NCBI GenBank assembly: GCA_965222315.1 | Contig: OZ244951.1 | Span: 2,542,001 to 2,606,000, forward strand | Direction of reading: 5' to 3' | DNA length: 64,000 bases | Source of the DNA: JACKII01 sp965222315 | Lineage (GTDB): Bacteria > Pseudomonadota > Alphaproteobacteria > Bin95 | Part shown: positions 27,250 to 37,300 of the stretch, piece by piece | Numbering within the stretch: the first letter of the stretch is position 1 | Layout: the number at the start of each line of letters is the position of its first letter | The notes under the pieces: generated by a model | Seen by the model: only the letters and a program-made list of their open reading frames with translations | Databases searched by the model: none | What the model was told of the DNA's origin: nothing | Position numbers and translations under genes: made by a program

Positions 27250-27383
27250 CTTCCCATTTCCACCACTAAAAGTTCACAGAATTGTAACGCATCAATAACC
27301 CAACGCTGGGAAAGAGTGCTGCCGGAATACCGTCGCTGCAAGACAAACAGCGTTCGGCACCCCCTCATATCCAGGAGACGATC

Positions 27384-29300
27384 ATGGATCGCATCGACCA
27401 TCAGGAAATCTCGTTCGACGAGTTCGACGAGATCAACTCACCGCGCCCGGAAGAAACCGACTTCGACCGTGTCGCCGAACGCTTCATGAGCCGCCGCAGC
27501 TTCCTCCGCGGCTCGGTCGCCGTCGGCGCCAGCGCCTTTGTTCTCGGCACCGCCAGCTTATCCAGCCGCGAAGCGCGGGCTGCCGCCAGCTGGCTGAACT
27601 TCGACCCGATCCCGGCCAATACCAACGACGCCATCACGGTGCCGACGGGCTTTAAATCCCAAGTGGTCGTTCGCTGGGGAGATCCGCTTTGGACCCAGGG
27701 CGTCGATTTTGACCACAGCACCCGCGGCACCGGCGCGACCCAGGCGCTGGCCTTCGGCGACAACAATGACGGCATGGACATTTTCGCCGGCCCCAACGGC
27801 GAAGCCATCCTGGTGGTAAACAATGAGTACACCAACCGGTCGATCATGTACGGCAATCGCGAGAGCAAACTGCCGGAAAACGCGGACGACGTGATCAAGG
27901 GCAAGAACGCCCACGGCATCAGCGTCGTCGAACTCACCCAGGCAGACGGCGAGTGGCAGGTGGTAAAGGACAGCAAATTCAACCGCCGGATCACCGCCGA
28001 CACCCCGATGGAAATCACCGGTCCGGCGCGCGGCCACGATATGCTGAAAACCGCATTCGATCCGACCGGCACGCGCTCGCTCGGTACCTGGAACAATTGC
28101 GGTAACGGCTTGACCCCATGGGGCACCTACCTGACCTGCGAGGAAAACTTCAACGGCTACTTCTCTTCCTCCGAGGAGCCGCAGGATCAAAAACCAGTGG
28201 CGCTGCCTGCCGGCTTTGGCCGTTATGGCATCAAAGCCAAGGACTGGGGCTACGCCTGGGCCATGGCTGACGAGCGTTTCGACGTCTCCAAGCATCCGAA
28301 CGAGCCGCACCGTAACGGCTACATTGTCGAGATCGATCCCCTGGACCCAACCTCTACGCCGAAAAAGCGCACCGCTCTTGGCCGTTTCAAGCATGAAAAC
28401 GCCGAGGTGGTGATCGCCAGCGACGGCCATGTCGTTGTCTATCTCGGCGACGATGAGCGCGGCGAATTCCTCTATAAGTTTGTGTCGGCCGGCACCTTCA
28501 GCGAAGGTGGCGACAATGCCGACCTGCTGGAAGACGGCGACCTGTTCGTTGCAAAGTTCAACGACGATGGTACCGGCGAGTGGGCGAAGCTGACCCCGGC
28601 CTCGACCGGCATGACCTCCAAGGCGGAAATCTGCGTCCATACCCGCATGGCTGGCTCAGCAGTCGGCGCCACAACGATGGACCGTCCGGAATGGGTTGCA
28701 GTTAATCCGATGAAGGCGGAAGGCTATTGCTGTCTGACCAACAACAAAAACCGCGGCGTGAAGCCGAATGCCGGAGGTGATGAAACCGCCGTCAACGGCC
28801 CGAACCCGCGGGAAAAGAACAATTACGGCCAGATCGTGCGCTGGGAGCCGGTCGACGGCAACCACAGCTCTGCCGCGTTCAAGTGGGACCTGTTTGCCAT
28901 TGCGGGCAACCCGGCGGTTCACAGCGACGCCTATGCCGGCTCCAAAAACGTCACAACCGAGAACATGTTTAACAGCCCGGACGGTCTGAAATTCGACAGC
29001 CAGGGCGGCCTCTGGATCCAGACCGACGGCAACTATTCGAACGCCAAAGACTTTGCCGGCATGGGCAATAATCAGATGCTGTTCGCCGACACCAATACCG
29101 GCGAAATCAAGCGGTTCCTGGTTGGCCCGAAAGAGTGCGAAGTCACCGGCCTCACCTGGTCCGCCGACCGGAAAACCATGTTTGTCGGCATCCAGCACCC
29201 GGGGGAAAAAGGCGACAGCCACTGGCCGGAAGGCGGCGACGCCGTTCCGCGCTCCGCCATTGTCGCGGTCACCCGCAACGACGGCGGCGTGATGGGCTAG
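27384..29300 (+). CDS. phoX: PhoX family phosphatase (DUF839), Tat-exported
   Basis: The 638-residue protein has a twin-arginine signal (SRRSFLRGSVAVGASAF, residues about 34-50) ending near REARAAASW, so it is exported folded to the periplasm or beyond. The mature part is a DUF839 beta-propeller-like PhoX, with motifs such as GPNGEAILVVNNEYTNR, YLTCEENFNGYF, ENMFNSPDGLKFDSQGGL and the end TMFVGIQHPGE. PhoX enzymes are calcium/iron phosphomonoesterases used in phosphate stress in marine bacteria. AGGAG lies upstream of the ATG. A Pho-box-like repeat lies upstream and a strong terminator downstream. Confidence 0.9.
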   Translation: MDRIDHQEISFDEFDEINSPRPEETDFDRVAERFMSRRSFLRGSVAVGASAFVLGTASLSSREARAAASWLNFDPIPANTNDAITVPTGFKSQVVVRWGDPLWTQGVDFDHSTRGTGATQALAFGDNNDGMDIFAGPNGEAILVVNNEYTNRSIMYGNRESKLPENADDVIKGKNAHGISVVELTQADGEWQVVKDSKFNRRITADTPMEITGPARGHDMLKTAFDPTGTRSLGTWNNCGNGLTPWGTYLTCEENFNGYFSSSEEPQDQKPVALPAGFGRYGIKAKDWGYAWAMADERFDVSKHPNEPHRNGYIVEIDPLDPTSTPKKRTALGRFKHENAEVVIASDGHVVVYLGDDERGEFLYKFVSAGTFSEGGDNADLLEDGDLFVAKFNDDGTGEWAKLTPASTGMTSKAEICVHTRMAGSAVGATTMDRPEWVAVNPMKAEGYCCLTNNKNRGVKPNAGGDETAVNGPNPREKNNYGQIVRWEPVDGNHSSAAFKWDLFAIAGNPAVHSDAYAGSKNVTTENMFNSPDGLKFDSQGGLWIQTDGNYSNAKDFAGMGNNQMLFADTNTGEIKRFLVGPKECEVTGLTWSADRKTMFVGIQHPGEKGDSHWPEGGDAVPRSAIVAVTRNDGGVMG

Positions 29301-29318
29301 CTTTTACGGCACTGCAGA

Positions 29319-29354
29319 AAGGGGCGGCGGGAACATTCTCGCCGCCCCTTTTCT
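29319..29354. terminator. Rho-independent terminator, probably bidirectional
   Basis: AAGGGGCGGCG (29319-29329) pairs perfectly with CGCCGCCCCTT (29340-29350). TTCTT follows on the + strand and a short T-run on the - strand. It serves the convergent phoX and antiporter genes. Confidence 0.88.
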
Positions 29355-29368
29355 TACGCGGCTATCCG

Positions 29369-30322
29369 CTAAATACCCTGGAACAGCCAGCCGATATAGG
29401 CGACGTAGGCGGCGAGGAACAGCACGCCTTCGACCTTCGACAGGCGCGCGCCGCTCAGCATGAGTGGCAGCAGCAACGCGCTTGAACCGGCCATCAGCCA
29501 GATATCGATACCTTGGAAATGCGCATCAATGCTGATGGGCAGCGTCAGGGATGTCGCGCCCAAAATGGCAAAAATATTGAAGATGTTGCTGCCGATCACA
29601 TTGCCGAGCGCCACATCCGTGTGGCCCCGCCAGGCCGCAACGCCGACGCTCGCCAGTTCCGGTAGCGAAGTGCCGATTGCGACCAGGCTCAAGCCGATAA
29701 CTGCTTCCGACACGCCAAAGGACCGCGCCGTTTCCGTCGCGCCATAGACCAGCAACTGCGCGCCAAAGACCAGCAGACCGATCCCCAGGAGCAGGAAGCC
29801 GATGGAGCCCGCCGTCCCACCGGGCGGCGACGGCACTTCATCGGCCTCGCTCTCGTGTACCTGGGCAGCGCCATTGCCCTGCTGGCTTTCCCGGCGGAAG
29901 GAATAGATGAGGAAGGCTACCAGCGCCACGAGCAGGCAGGCGCCATGCCACCGCTCAATACTGCCCGTATAGACCAGCACCAGCAGCACCAGACTGCCGG
30001 CGACCATCATGGAACCGTCCCGGTATACCAGCGCCTTGCGGCAGGGCAGCGCACAGATAAGCGCGGCAACGCCAAGGATCAGCAGGATATTGGCGATGTT
30101 GCTGCCAACAACATTACCGATTGCAATGGCCGGCCGGCCAGCCCAAGCCGCCTTCAGCGACACCACGAGTTCCGGCGCAGATGTTGCCATCGCCACCACG
30201 GTCAGGCCGATCAGCAACGGCGACACGGCGAACGAGCGCGCGGTACCAACCGCCCCCCTTACCAGCACCTCTCCACCACCAAAAAGCAGGACTAGTCCAG
30301 CAACGAGACAGAAAGTGACCAT
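29369..30322 (-). CDS. Calcium/sodium antiporter family (CaCA, YrbG-like)
   Basis: The 317-residue inner-membrane protein has about ten hydrophobic segments. The two inverted alpha-repeats of the CaCA superfamily are clear: VVAMATSAPELVVSL...GNVVGSNIANILLILG and LVAIGTSLPELASV...GNVIGSNIFNIFAILG. Both repeats keep the Glu of the PEL(V/A) motif used for cation binding. A short acidic cytoplasmic loop (ESEADEVPSPP) separates the halves. The exchanged ions are assumed from the family, not shown. It is the last ordinary gene before the tRNA. Confidence 0.88.
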   Translation of the reverse strand: MVTFCLVAGLVLLFGGGEVLVRGAVGTARSFAVSPLLIGLTVVAMATSAPELVVSLKAAWAGRPAIAIGNVVGSNIANILLILGVAALICALPCRKALVYRDGSMMVAGSLVLLVLVYTGSIERWHGACLLVALVAFLIYSFRRESQQGNGAAQVHESEADEVPSPPGGTAGSIGFLLLGIGLLVFGAQLLVYGATETARSFGVSEAVIGLSLVAIGTSLPELASVGVAAWRGHTDVALGNVIGSNIFNIFAILGATSLTLPISIDAHFQGIDIWLMAGSSALLLPLMLSGARLSKVEGVLFLAAYVAYIGWLFQGI

Positions 30323-30443
30323 ACGAAATTGTGCCTATTGGCGGCGGGAGTACTCCGCCACATATAGGACGGCATCAGCAGACGAAAAGGCTTGGTGATG
30401 CCATTGACACTGCGCAAATCGGACCATACAAGGACGTCTCTCT

Positions 30444-30535
30444 GGGCAGGTGGGTGAGTGGCTTAAACCAGTGGATTGCTAATCCGCCGTACCTTTAATT
30501 GGGTACCGAGGGTTCGAATCCCTCCCTGTCCGCCA
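30444..30535 (+). tRNA. tRNA-Ser (anticodon GCU)
   Basis: The 92-base tRNA has an encoded CCA (30533-30535). The acceptor stem GGGCAGG pairs with CCTGTCC, with one G-U. The anticodon stem GTGGA/TCCGC encloses the loop TTGCTAA with anticodon GCT. A long class II variable arm (GTACC/GGTAC) and the T-arm GAGGG-TTCGAAT-CCCTC complete the cloverleaf. It reads AGC/AGU serine codons. Mobile-element debris starts within 300 bases downstream, so it probably marks an island border. Confidence 0.95.
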
Positions 30536-30808
30536 CTGGCATGGTCGCCTCTCTCATTTCCTAGAGACTTCGTACACGCAATAAATTTGCGCGTTATTTC
30601 CATGGCTTATGACCGTGTGCTGGGGTGCGTAAGGCATAGGACTCGCAGAGCACCACCGCGAGACGGGCTGTAGGCGATGCAGTCTCTAATGGGCTTTTTA
30701 GCGGTACGCTAACGGGCGCATCTTGCGGAGGATGAGCCTGAAGCTGGACGCCACTGGCGTGAGCCTAAGGCCCTACCCGAGATTATCCGGTGGCATTCTC
30801 GCCAAGAT

Positions 30809-31965
30809 TTAGCGGTCTGGCGTGCCCAGGATGACCTGCTTCTGCTCATTCCAGTCCGTTGGAGTGGTGGGGAGAGTCGCAAGCCTGTTGGCGGTGAGGT
30901 CTGGCGGCTGCTTGCCATTGAGGATGGTCTCGACGATATCGCGCCCGAGAAAGCCAAGACGCAGCAGGCGGCTAAGATAACTGCTGCCGATGCCATGTGA
31001 CGTGGCGATGGCGTCGAGCGATCGGCCATCCCCCTGCAGCACCTCGCTTCGGATAGCCCAGGCGCGGGAAAGCAAGCGTATCAGAGCCGGATCCGGGGCT
31101 TGAGCACTGGTCCTCTCATCGACCAGACGCATCTCCAACCCAGTGCGCTTCAGGCGGACAGGCAATACAATCTCGTGGATGGTTGCTGCGGATAGTGGCA
31201 CCTGCGATGCGACTGGTGCCGCATCCAGCACCTGCAGCAGATGCGGAATCGCCAGACCGATGCTCAACGATGCCTCGGCGACGATGACATGCGCGATCAT
31301 GTTCCGAATGGTAGTTCGGTCGTCGCCGGCGGCGTTGGCGGTCAGATCCCGGGCTCGCGCGGCGGCAGCATCGATCACCGCGTGCTCGTCGATCGGCGCC
31401 ACCCCGGCCTTTGCCAGCAACGGCTGCAATAGCTTTGCATCGCTCAGCAGGTCGACGATGGCACCGATCGCCACCCCCCTTCCACCTCACCCGCCGGCAG
31501 GCACCAGCGCCGGTGCTTCTGATGCACACCCTCCGCCGGTCTTGAGACATAGTAGCGGTAGCGCTTGCCGTTCTTGTTGGCATGGCTGGGCATGAAGGGA
31601 TCGCCCGCATCGGTCCGGATCCTGCCCGCCAGCAGGCTTGGCGCCCGGGCATTGGTCTTGTTGGCATCGGCGATGCGGTTCGCCTCCAGTCTGGCCTGCA
31701 CCGCCTGCCACAGGTCTTCGCCGATGATGGCCGGATGCTGGCCCGGATGGACCTGGGCCCAGTGCCGGATCTGCCCGCGATAGATCAGGTTCTGCAGCAT
31801 GCGGTAGAGCGCCCCCCGATGCAAAGGCTTGCCGCCGACCAGGCGGCCATCCTCGCGCCGGTAGACCTTATTGACGATCCCGTCTTCGGTCAGGTCTTTC
31901 CGCAAGGCATCGACCGCGGCGAGCGCCAGATAGACCCGTAAGATGTGGCGCACGGTCCAGCCTCT
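30809..31965 (-). pseudogene. Serine site-specific recombinase, truncated and frameshifted
   Basis: The middle and C-terminal parts of a large serine recombinase are spread over two frames. The upstream part (from about 31965) has the recombinase domain (VRHILRVYLALAAVDALRKDL, GGKPLHRGALYRMLQNLIYRG, HPAIIGEDLWQAVQARLEAN) and the RYRYYVSRP stretch. The downstream part ends with SLDAIATSHGIGSSYLSRLL and the DWNEQKQVILG-type tail. The reading frame breaks near a run of six C (31474-31479). The N-terminal catalytic resolvase domain is missing; at about 31965 the sequence passes into a terminase fragment. It is therefore inactive unless the N-terminus lies elsewhere. Confidence 0.85.
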
Positions 31966-32146
31966 CCGCTGTTGGCAGCCCATCGGGCCCGGGATCGAAG
32001 AAGGCGGCCCGATTCAAGTGGAAGCGCCCCCCACCCGGCGGCATCGGGATTTGCTGATATTGCGCCTCGAATGCCGGCTCTCCCAGGTCCCGGCGCAACC
32101 GCGCGATCGTATCCGCATCAAACCGCTCAGGCGACAACACATCCAC
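31966..32146 (-). pseudogene. Fragment of phage terminase large subunit
   Basis: About 60 codons match the nuclease part of phage terminase large subunits by pattern: VVDVLSPERFDADTIARLRR, LGEPAFEAQYQQIPMPPGGG, FHLNRAAFFDPG. In whole terminases such an xLxPERF...AQYQQ.P...GG block lies between the ATPase and the C-terminal nuclease motifs. Both ends are chimeric: the serine recombinase remnant downstream and an RTX-like + strand fragment upstream. It is prophage debris. Confidence 0.65.
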
Positions 32147-32889
32147 GACCTGAACTTTGCCGATGGTGACACGCTGCAATTCCGCCTTTTCGAGCCCGGC
32201 ACGTTCGACGACGCGGTCGATCCAGCCAACCCTCTCCAAACGTCGGGCTTTGGCAGAACAACGACATTCAACAGCCTGGCAGATATCACCGAAGCTCACT
32301 TGAACGGCGTGTTGCAAGCGTCCGATCCAGGCGGTCGCGATACACTGTTAACGGTCTCCACATTAGGCGATCAGGTTTCCGTCACGCTCTCTGGCATCCA
32401 GTTCACCTCGTTGAACATTCCGGCTCAACCTCCATCTGACCCATCGCCAGGCGACGACAAACTAATTGGCTCCTCCAGTGACAACATCATGCTCGGACAT
32501 GGCCGCAATGACAGCATTCTGATGCGTTATGGCAACGACACGGCAGCAGGCGGCACAGGTGCATATCAGTTCATGCTGGATGGCCGCTATGTTAGTGATA
32601 GCGATTCACACCGATTACTGACCTGAATTTCAGTGAAGGCGACTTCATTGAGTTCCGCTTTATGGATATCGGCACGTTCGACGTCAGCGCCGATCCCACC
32701 AATGATCTATTCGTCTACAATAACGGCACCAAGTCCCGTTTCGACAGCATTGAAGACATTCAGGAAGCTGCGGTCCATGGAATCATGAGCGCAGTTGACG
32801 ATGGGTTAGGTGGCACCGCGTTAAGCTCCAATACCGGCGGAGACGCGGTGACCTTGACGTTGGAGAGCATCAATCCCTACGGCGTTTAG
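32147..32889 (+). pseudogene. RTX-like calcium-binding protein fragment with duplicated module
   Basis: Two copies of one module are visible: DLNFADGDTLQFRLFEPGTF...GDQVSVTLSGIQ, and after a frameshift near 32605-32625, DLNFSEGDFIEFRFMDIGTF...GDAVTLTLESINPYGV. Between them lies a degenerate RTX nonapeptide stretch (GDDKLIGSSSDN, LGHGRNDSIL). The N-terminus is lost at the junction with the terminase scrap. RTX proteins are exported by type I systems, and a HlyD-type adaptor ends at base 700, but that is far away and the link is speculative. The fragment carries no start codon of its own. Confidence 0.6.
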
Positions 32890-32972
32890 GCGTTAAGAGC
32901 GTGTTTGATAAGTAACCATTCGGCGAAGCCGCTCTTGTGCCAGGTGATTAATCCGCGATCCTGAGCGTTAGT

Positions 32973-33566
32973 GGGTCTGTTGCATTATTGGTTGGCTAAG
33001 TCCGAAGATTGGCTTTTTTGGGAGCAACGAGATGCACAGATCGCCACTCAAAGGTCATCGGTTCCCGCGAGGCATTATCCTCACCGTCGTCAGATGGTAT
33101 TGCCGCTACGGCCTTTCCTACCGGGACGTCCGTGATCTTCTGGCTGAACGCGGTGTCTCAGTAGACGCATCAACCGTCTATCGCTGGGTTCAAAAATTCG
33201 GGCCAGAGATTGCAAAACGCTCCATCAAACATCGAATCGGGCGAGGCCTCAATTGGCATTTGGACGAGACCGATGTGCGGGGCGGTGGAAAATGGTGCTA
33301 TCTCTGGCGGGTCCTCGACCAATTTGGAAGGCTCATCGATTTCAGGCTGACAGCCGGGCGCGACGCCAATGCGGCGCGGGCATTTCTCCATCAGACGCTG
33401 GAAGCAGCCAAGCTTTACCGGCCTGTCACCATCACAACCGACAAGGCATGGAACTACAAGAAAATCATCGTCGAGACGAACGCGGGGTGCGACCCGGCAG
33501 ATCAGATCCGGCATATTGATCGAAAGTACCTCAACAACCGCATCGAATCCGACCATGTCGCTCTGA
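32973..33566 (+). mobile_element. IS6-family element (type a), 3' truncated
   Basis: The left terminal repeat GGGTCTGTTGC starts at 32973 and matches the intact copy at 38795-39622. The transposase gene begins at 33032, and the element stops near 33566 where a different IS6 element begins. The right end is absent here. Confidence 0.85.
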
Positions 33567-33592
33567 GGCAGTGTCAAGGCAATCTCGGTTGA
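33032..33592 (+). pseudogene. IS6-family transposase (type a), C-terminally truncated
   Basis: The first 178 or so residues match the intact transposase at 38859-39563 with about a dozen substitutions. The HTH region (GLSYRDVRDLLAERGVSVDASTVYRW) and first DDE Asp (WHLDETDV; Tyr in the intact copy is Asp here) remain. The reading frame leaves homology after RIESDHVAL and ends with foreign codons from the next element, so the last catalytic Glu and the C-terminus are gone. Confidence 0.88.
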
Positions 33593-34380
33593 GGCCATCT
33601 CAGCAGCCACGCACTATATTCGGATGCCAAATCCGTTTCGGTATTTCAACAGTTCGCCCGAGGTCACCCGCCTCGCGGTCATGATGTACATTCGCTATCC
33701 GCTCTCCCTGCGTCAGGTCGAGGACCTGCTGTTCGAGCGCGGTATCGATATCAGCCACGAAACCGTCCGCTTCTGGTGGAACCGCTTCGGCCCGATATTC
33801 GCTGCCGAATTGCGGAAACGTCCCCGTCGCCAGGACCTATACTCGCTCTGGCGCTGGCATTTTGATGAGGTCGTCCGTATCAACTGCGAGCAGCATTACC
33901 TCTGGCGTGCCGTCGATCACGAGGGCGAGGTCCTGGACGTCTATGCCTCGAAAACCTGGAACCGCAAGGCAGCCCTGCGATTTCTGCGCCGCGCCCTGAA
34001 GCGTTACGGCAGCCCGCACGAGGTCGTCGCCGATAGGCTCCGCTCTTACGGTGCGGCGTTCAACGTCCTCGGCATGGAAGACCGACAACGGTGCGGACAA
34101 TGGCTGAACAACCGGGCCGAAAACTCACATCAGCCCTTCCGACGAAGCGAGAGCGCCATGGGCCAGTTCCGCAGCCATAAGACCCTGCAAAAATTCGCTT
34201 CCGTCCATGCCAACATGCACAATCATTTCAACTGCGAACGCCACCTCGTTAGCCGCAAAACTTACAAGAAAAATCGTGCCGCCGCCCTGGCGGAGAGGAA
34301 TGCTGGTGCCGCATGATGCCCCTAATCCGGTTTTGCGCTCGAGACCGGCAATCAACTTGCCCATCTCCGGTTTCTCTGAC
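33567..34380 (+). mobile_element. IS6-family element (type b)
   Basis: The left end GGCAGTGTCA at 33567 is the reverse complement of the right end of a sister copy (TGACACTGCC, ending 52388). The right end here stops at TCTCTGAC (34380), a few bases short of the full terminal repeat. It lies immediately beyond the stop codon of the RND permease gene. Confidence 0.8.
33624..34316 (+). CDS. IS6-family transposase (type b)
   Basis: The 230-residue DDE transposase has an HTH-like start (YPLSLRQVEDLLFERGIDIS), the first Asp in WHFDEVVRI, the second in VVADRLRSYGAA and the Glu in NNRAENSHQPFRR. The gene is full length, but the right terminal repeat is damaged, so movement in cis is doubtful. Partial relatives lie at 51926-52388 and around 58876-60715. 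IS6 elements transpose by copy-in and commonly build pseudo-compound units around cargo genes. Confidence 0.9.
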   Translation: MPNPFRYFNSSPEVTRLAVMMYIRYPLSLRQVEDLLFERGIDISHETVRFWWNRFGPIFAAELRKRPRRQDLYSLWRWHFDEVVRINCEQHYLWRAVDHEGEVLDVYASKTWNRKAALRFLRRALKRYGSPHEVVADRLRSYGAAFNVLGMEDRQRCGQWLNNRAENSHQPFRRSESAMGQFRSHKTLQKFASVHANMHNHFNCERHLVSRKTYKKNRAAALAERNAGAA

Positions 34381-34388
34381 GACATCCT

Positions 34389-37300
34389 CTAGCTTGAACC
34401 GCTATCTTTCGGTTGACGAACCGGGAACAACCTTCTTAGGGCGACGTAAAAAACCGGGGTCAGAAACAGGCCGAACAACGTCACGCCAAGCATGCCAAAG
34501 AACACAGCGGTACCAAGCGACTGGCGCATCTCGGCGCCGGGCCCTGTGGCGATCACCAGCGGCACCACGCCCAGGATAAAGGCGAAGGCCGTCATCAGGA
34601 TCGGCCGCAACCGCAAGCGGCTGGCCTCGACCGCCGCTTCGACTGGACCGAGACCGCGGTCTTCTTGCGCCTGCTTGGCGAACTCGACGATCAGAATGGC
34701 GTTCTTCGCCGCAAGACCCACCAATACGATCAGGCCGATCTGCGTCAGCACGTTGTTGTCCATGCCGCGAAAATCAACCCCGACCAGCGCCGCGAATATC
34801 GACAATGGCACGATCAGAACAATTGCCAGCGGCAGAACCCAACTCTCATAGAGTGCGGCGAGCACCAGGAACGCGAAAACAATCGAAAGCACGAAGGCTA
34901 TCGAGCTGGTGTTGCCCTGCTCACGCTCCTGCAGGGCCAATTCCGTCCACTCGTACTCGATCCCCGGCGGCGAAAGACGCTCGGTCAACTGCTCCATCGC
35001 GTCGAGTGCTTCGCCGGTCGAGCGGCCAGGCGCTGCCTGCCCCTGTACCGGCACCGACACCAGCATATTGTAGCGCTGGACGAGTTGCGGCCCGGCGGTT
35101 TCGCGAACCGTAACCAGCGTGCCGAGCGGGACAAGCGCGCCGGTCGCCGACCTGACCTTCAGGTTGGCGATACTTGCCGCGTCGACCCGAAAGCGTTCGT
35201 CCGCCTGCGCGCGGACCTGAAACAGCCGGCCAAACGCATTGAAGTCATTGACGTAAGTCGAACCCAAATTGACGGACAATGTTTCAAATATATTCCCAAT
35301 TGGCACGTTCAGCATCTGCGCCCGGACACGATCGATATCCAGGAAGATCTGCGGCGAACTGGCGGAGAATGTCGTGAAGACGCTTGTGACGTCACTCACG
35401 CCCCGTGCCGCGCCCATGACGGCATACGCGGTCTGGAGCACACGGTTCATTTCACCGCTCTCGCGCTCCTGCAATTGCAGCTTGAAGCCGCCGCCACTGC
35501 CGACACCCCGCACTGACGGCGGCGGAACAGCGATGACAAAGGCTTCGCGCAGGATTTGCATGCGGGCGTAGAGATTGCCAACAATCGCACCGGCAGTCAG
35601 TCCCGTTGCCTCCCGTTCCTCGAACGAGGTAAACGGGGTAAAGAGCACCCCCTGGTTCGACGCGTTGGTGAAGGTCGCACCGGAAAAACCGGCAAACCCG
35701 ACCGCGTTTTCCACACCGGGCGTAGCGAGCGCAATATCGGAGGCTTGGCGGATAATGGCGTCCGTCCGTTCCAGAGAAGCGCCATCGGGCAATTGCACCA
35801 CGACGATCGCGTAGCCTTGGTCCATTGGCGGAATGAAGCCTGTCGGTACCGTATTCAGCATATACCAGCCACCGAACAGCAGGCCGCCGAACACCGCCAG
35901 CATCGCGCCGAGCCTTAACCAGGAACCGACCAGTACAGAAATGAGCCAGGCATAACCGGCTGACAGCCCGTCGAAGCCCCGGTTGAATGCGCCGGCAAGA
36001 CGCTCGCCGAACCTGGCGAGAGGGTTGCGGGGCGCCTCGTCACTGTGCGAGCGCAGCAGGATTGCCGCCAGTGATGGCGATAGGGTCAGTGAGTTGATCG
36101 CGGAAATCGCCGTTGCAACCGATATGGTCACCGCAAACTGGCTGTAGAACTGGCCGGTGATGCCAGCGACGAAGATGGTCGGCACGAAGACAGCCATCAA
36201 CACGAGCGCGATACCGATTACCGCGCCCGCCACCTCGTCCATGGTGCGGTGCGAGGCTTCACGCGGGCTGAGACCGAGCTTGATGTTCCGCTCGACATTC
36301 TCGACCACGACGATGGCGTCATCGACAACGATGCCGATCGCAAGCACCAGGCCGAAAAGGGTCAGCAGATTCAACGAATAGCCCAGCGCCAGCATGGCAG
36401 CGAAGGTGCCGACTAGCGACACCGGGATCGCCAGCAGCGGAATGATCGCGGTCCGCCAGGACTGCAGGAAGACGACGATCACGAGGACGACCAACAGGAC
36501 GGCTTCAAAGATCGTCGTGTAGACCGCATTCACCGACGACTCGATAAATTCGGTCGGATTGTAGACGACCTGGTAGGCCAGACCGGCGGGGAAGTCCTGG
36601 CTCAATTCCTCCATTTTTGCGATGATCTCGTCGGCGGTCTCCAGCGCGTTCGAGCCAGGCCTCTGGAAAATGCCGAGTGCCACCGCGGCCTTGTTGTTCA
36701 GATAAGAATTGGTCACATACTCTCTGGCGCCGATCTCGGCGCTGGCGACGTCACGGACGCGGACGATGCGGCCGTCCTCGCTCGCTCGCACGATCACGTC
36801 CTCGAATTGATCCGCGTTCGTAAGCCGGCCTTGAGTCGTAACGGTGACCTGGAAGGCGGAGCCGAGATCGTTCGGCGGCGCGCCGAGCGAACCGCCGGAG
36901 ACCTGGACGTTCTGCTCGCGCAGTGCATCTACCACATCGCCAGCCGTTAGCCCGAACGCCGCCAGACGGTCGGGGTCTAGCCAGATGCGCGCCGCGAATT
37001 CCCGTTCCCCGAAGATGAGCAGGTCGCCTACCCCGTCGAGGCGGACCAGCACATCGCGCACCCGCGAGCGGGCGTAGTTGGATACGTAAAGCTGGTCGAA
37101 GCTGTCGTCGGGCGACAGCATGTGTACGACCATCATAAGGTCAGGCGAACTTTTGGTCGTGGTAACACCGAGCCGCCGCACTTCCTCGGGCAGCCGGGCT
37201 TCCGCGATGGCGACGCGGTTCTGTACCAGCACCTGCGCGGCATCCAGATCGGTGCCAAGCTTGAAGGTCACGGTCAGGCTCATCGAACCATCAGCGGTAG

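Noticed and set aside
1..32889. A working RTX secretion system made of the HlyD-type adaptor (1-700) and the RTX-like fragment (32147-32889)
   Set aside because: The RTX fragment is truncated and frameshifted and lies 31 kb away; no ABC exporter is visible in the window.
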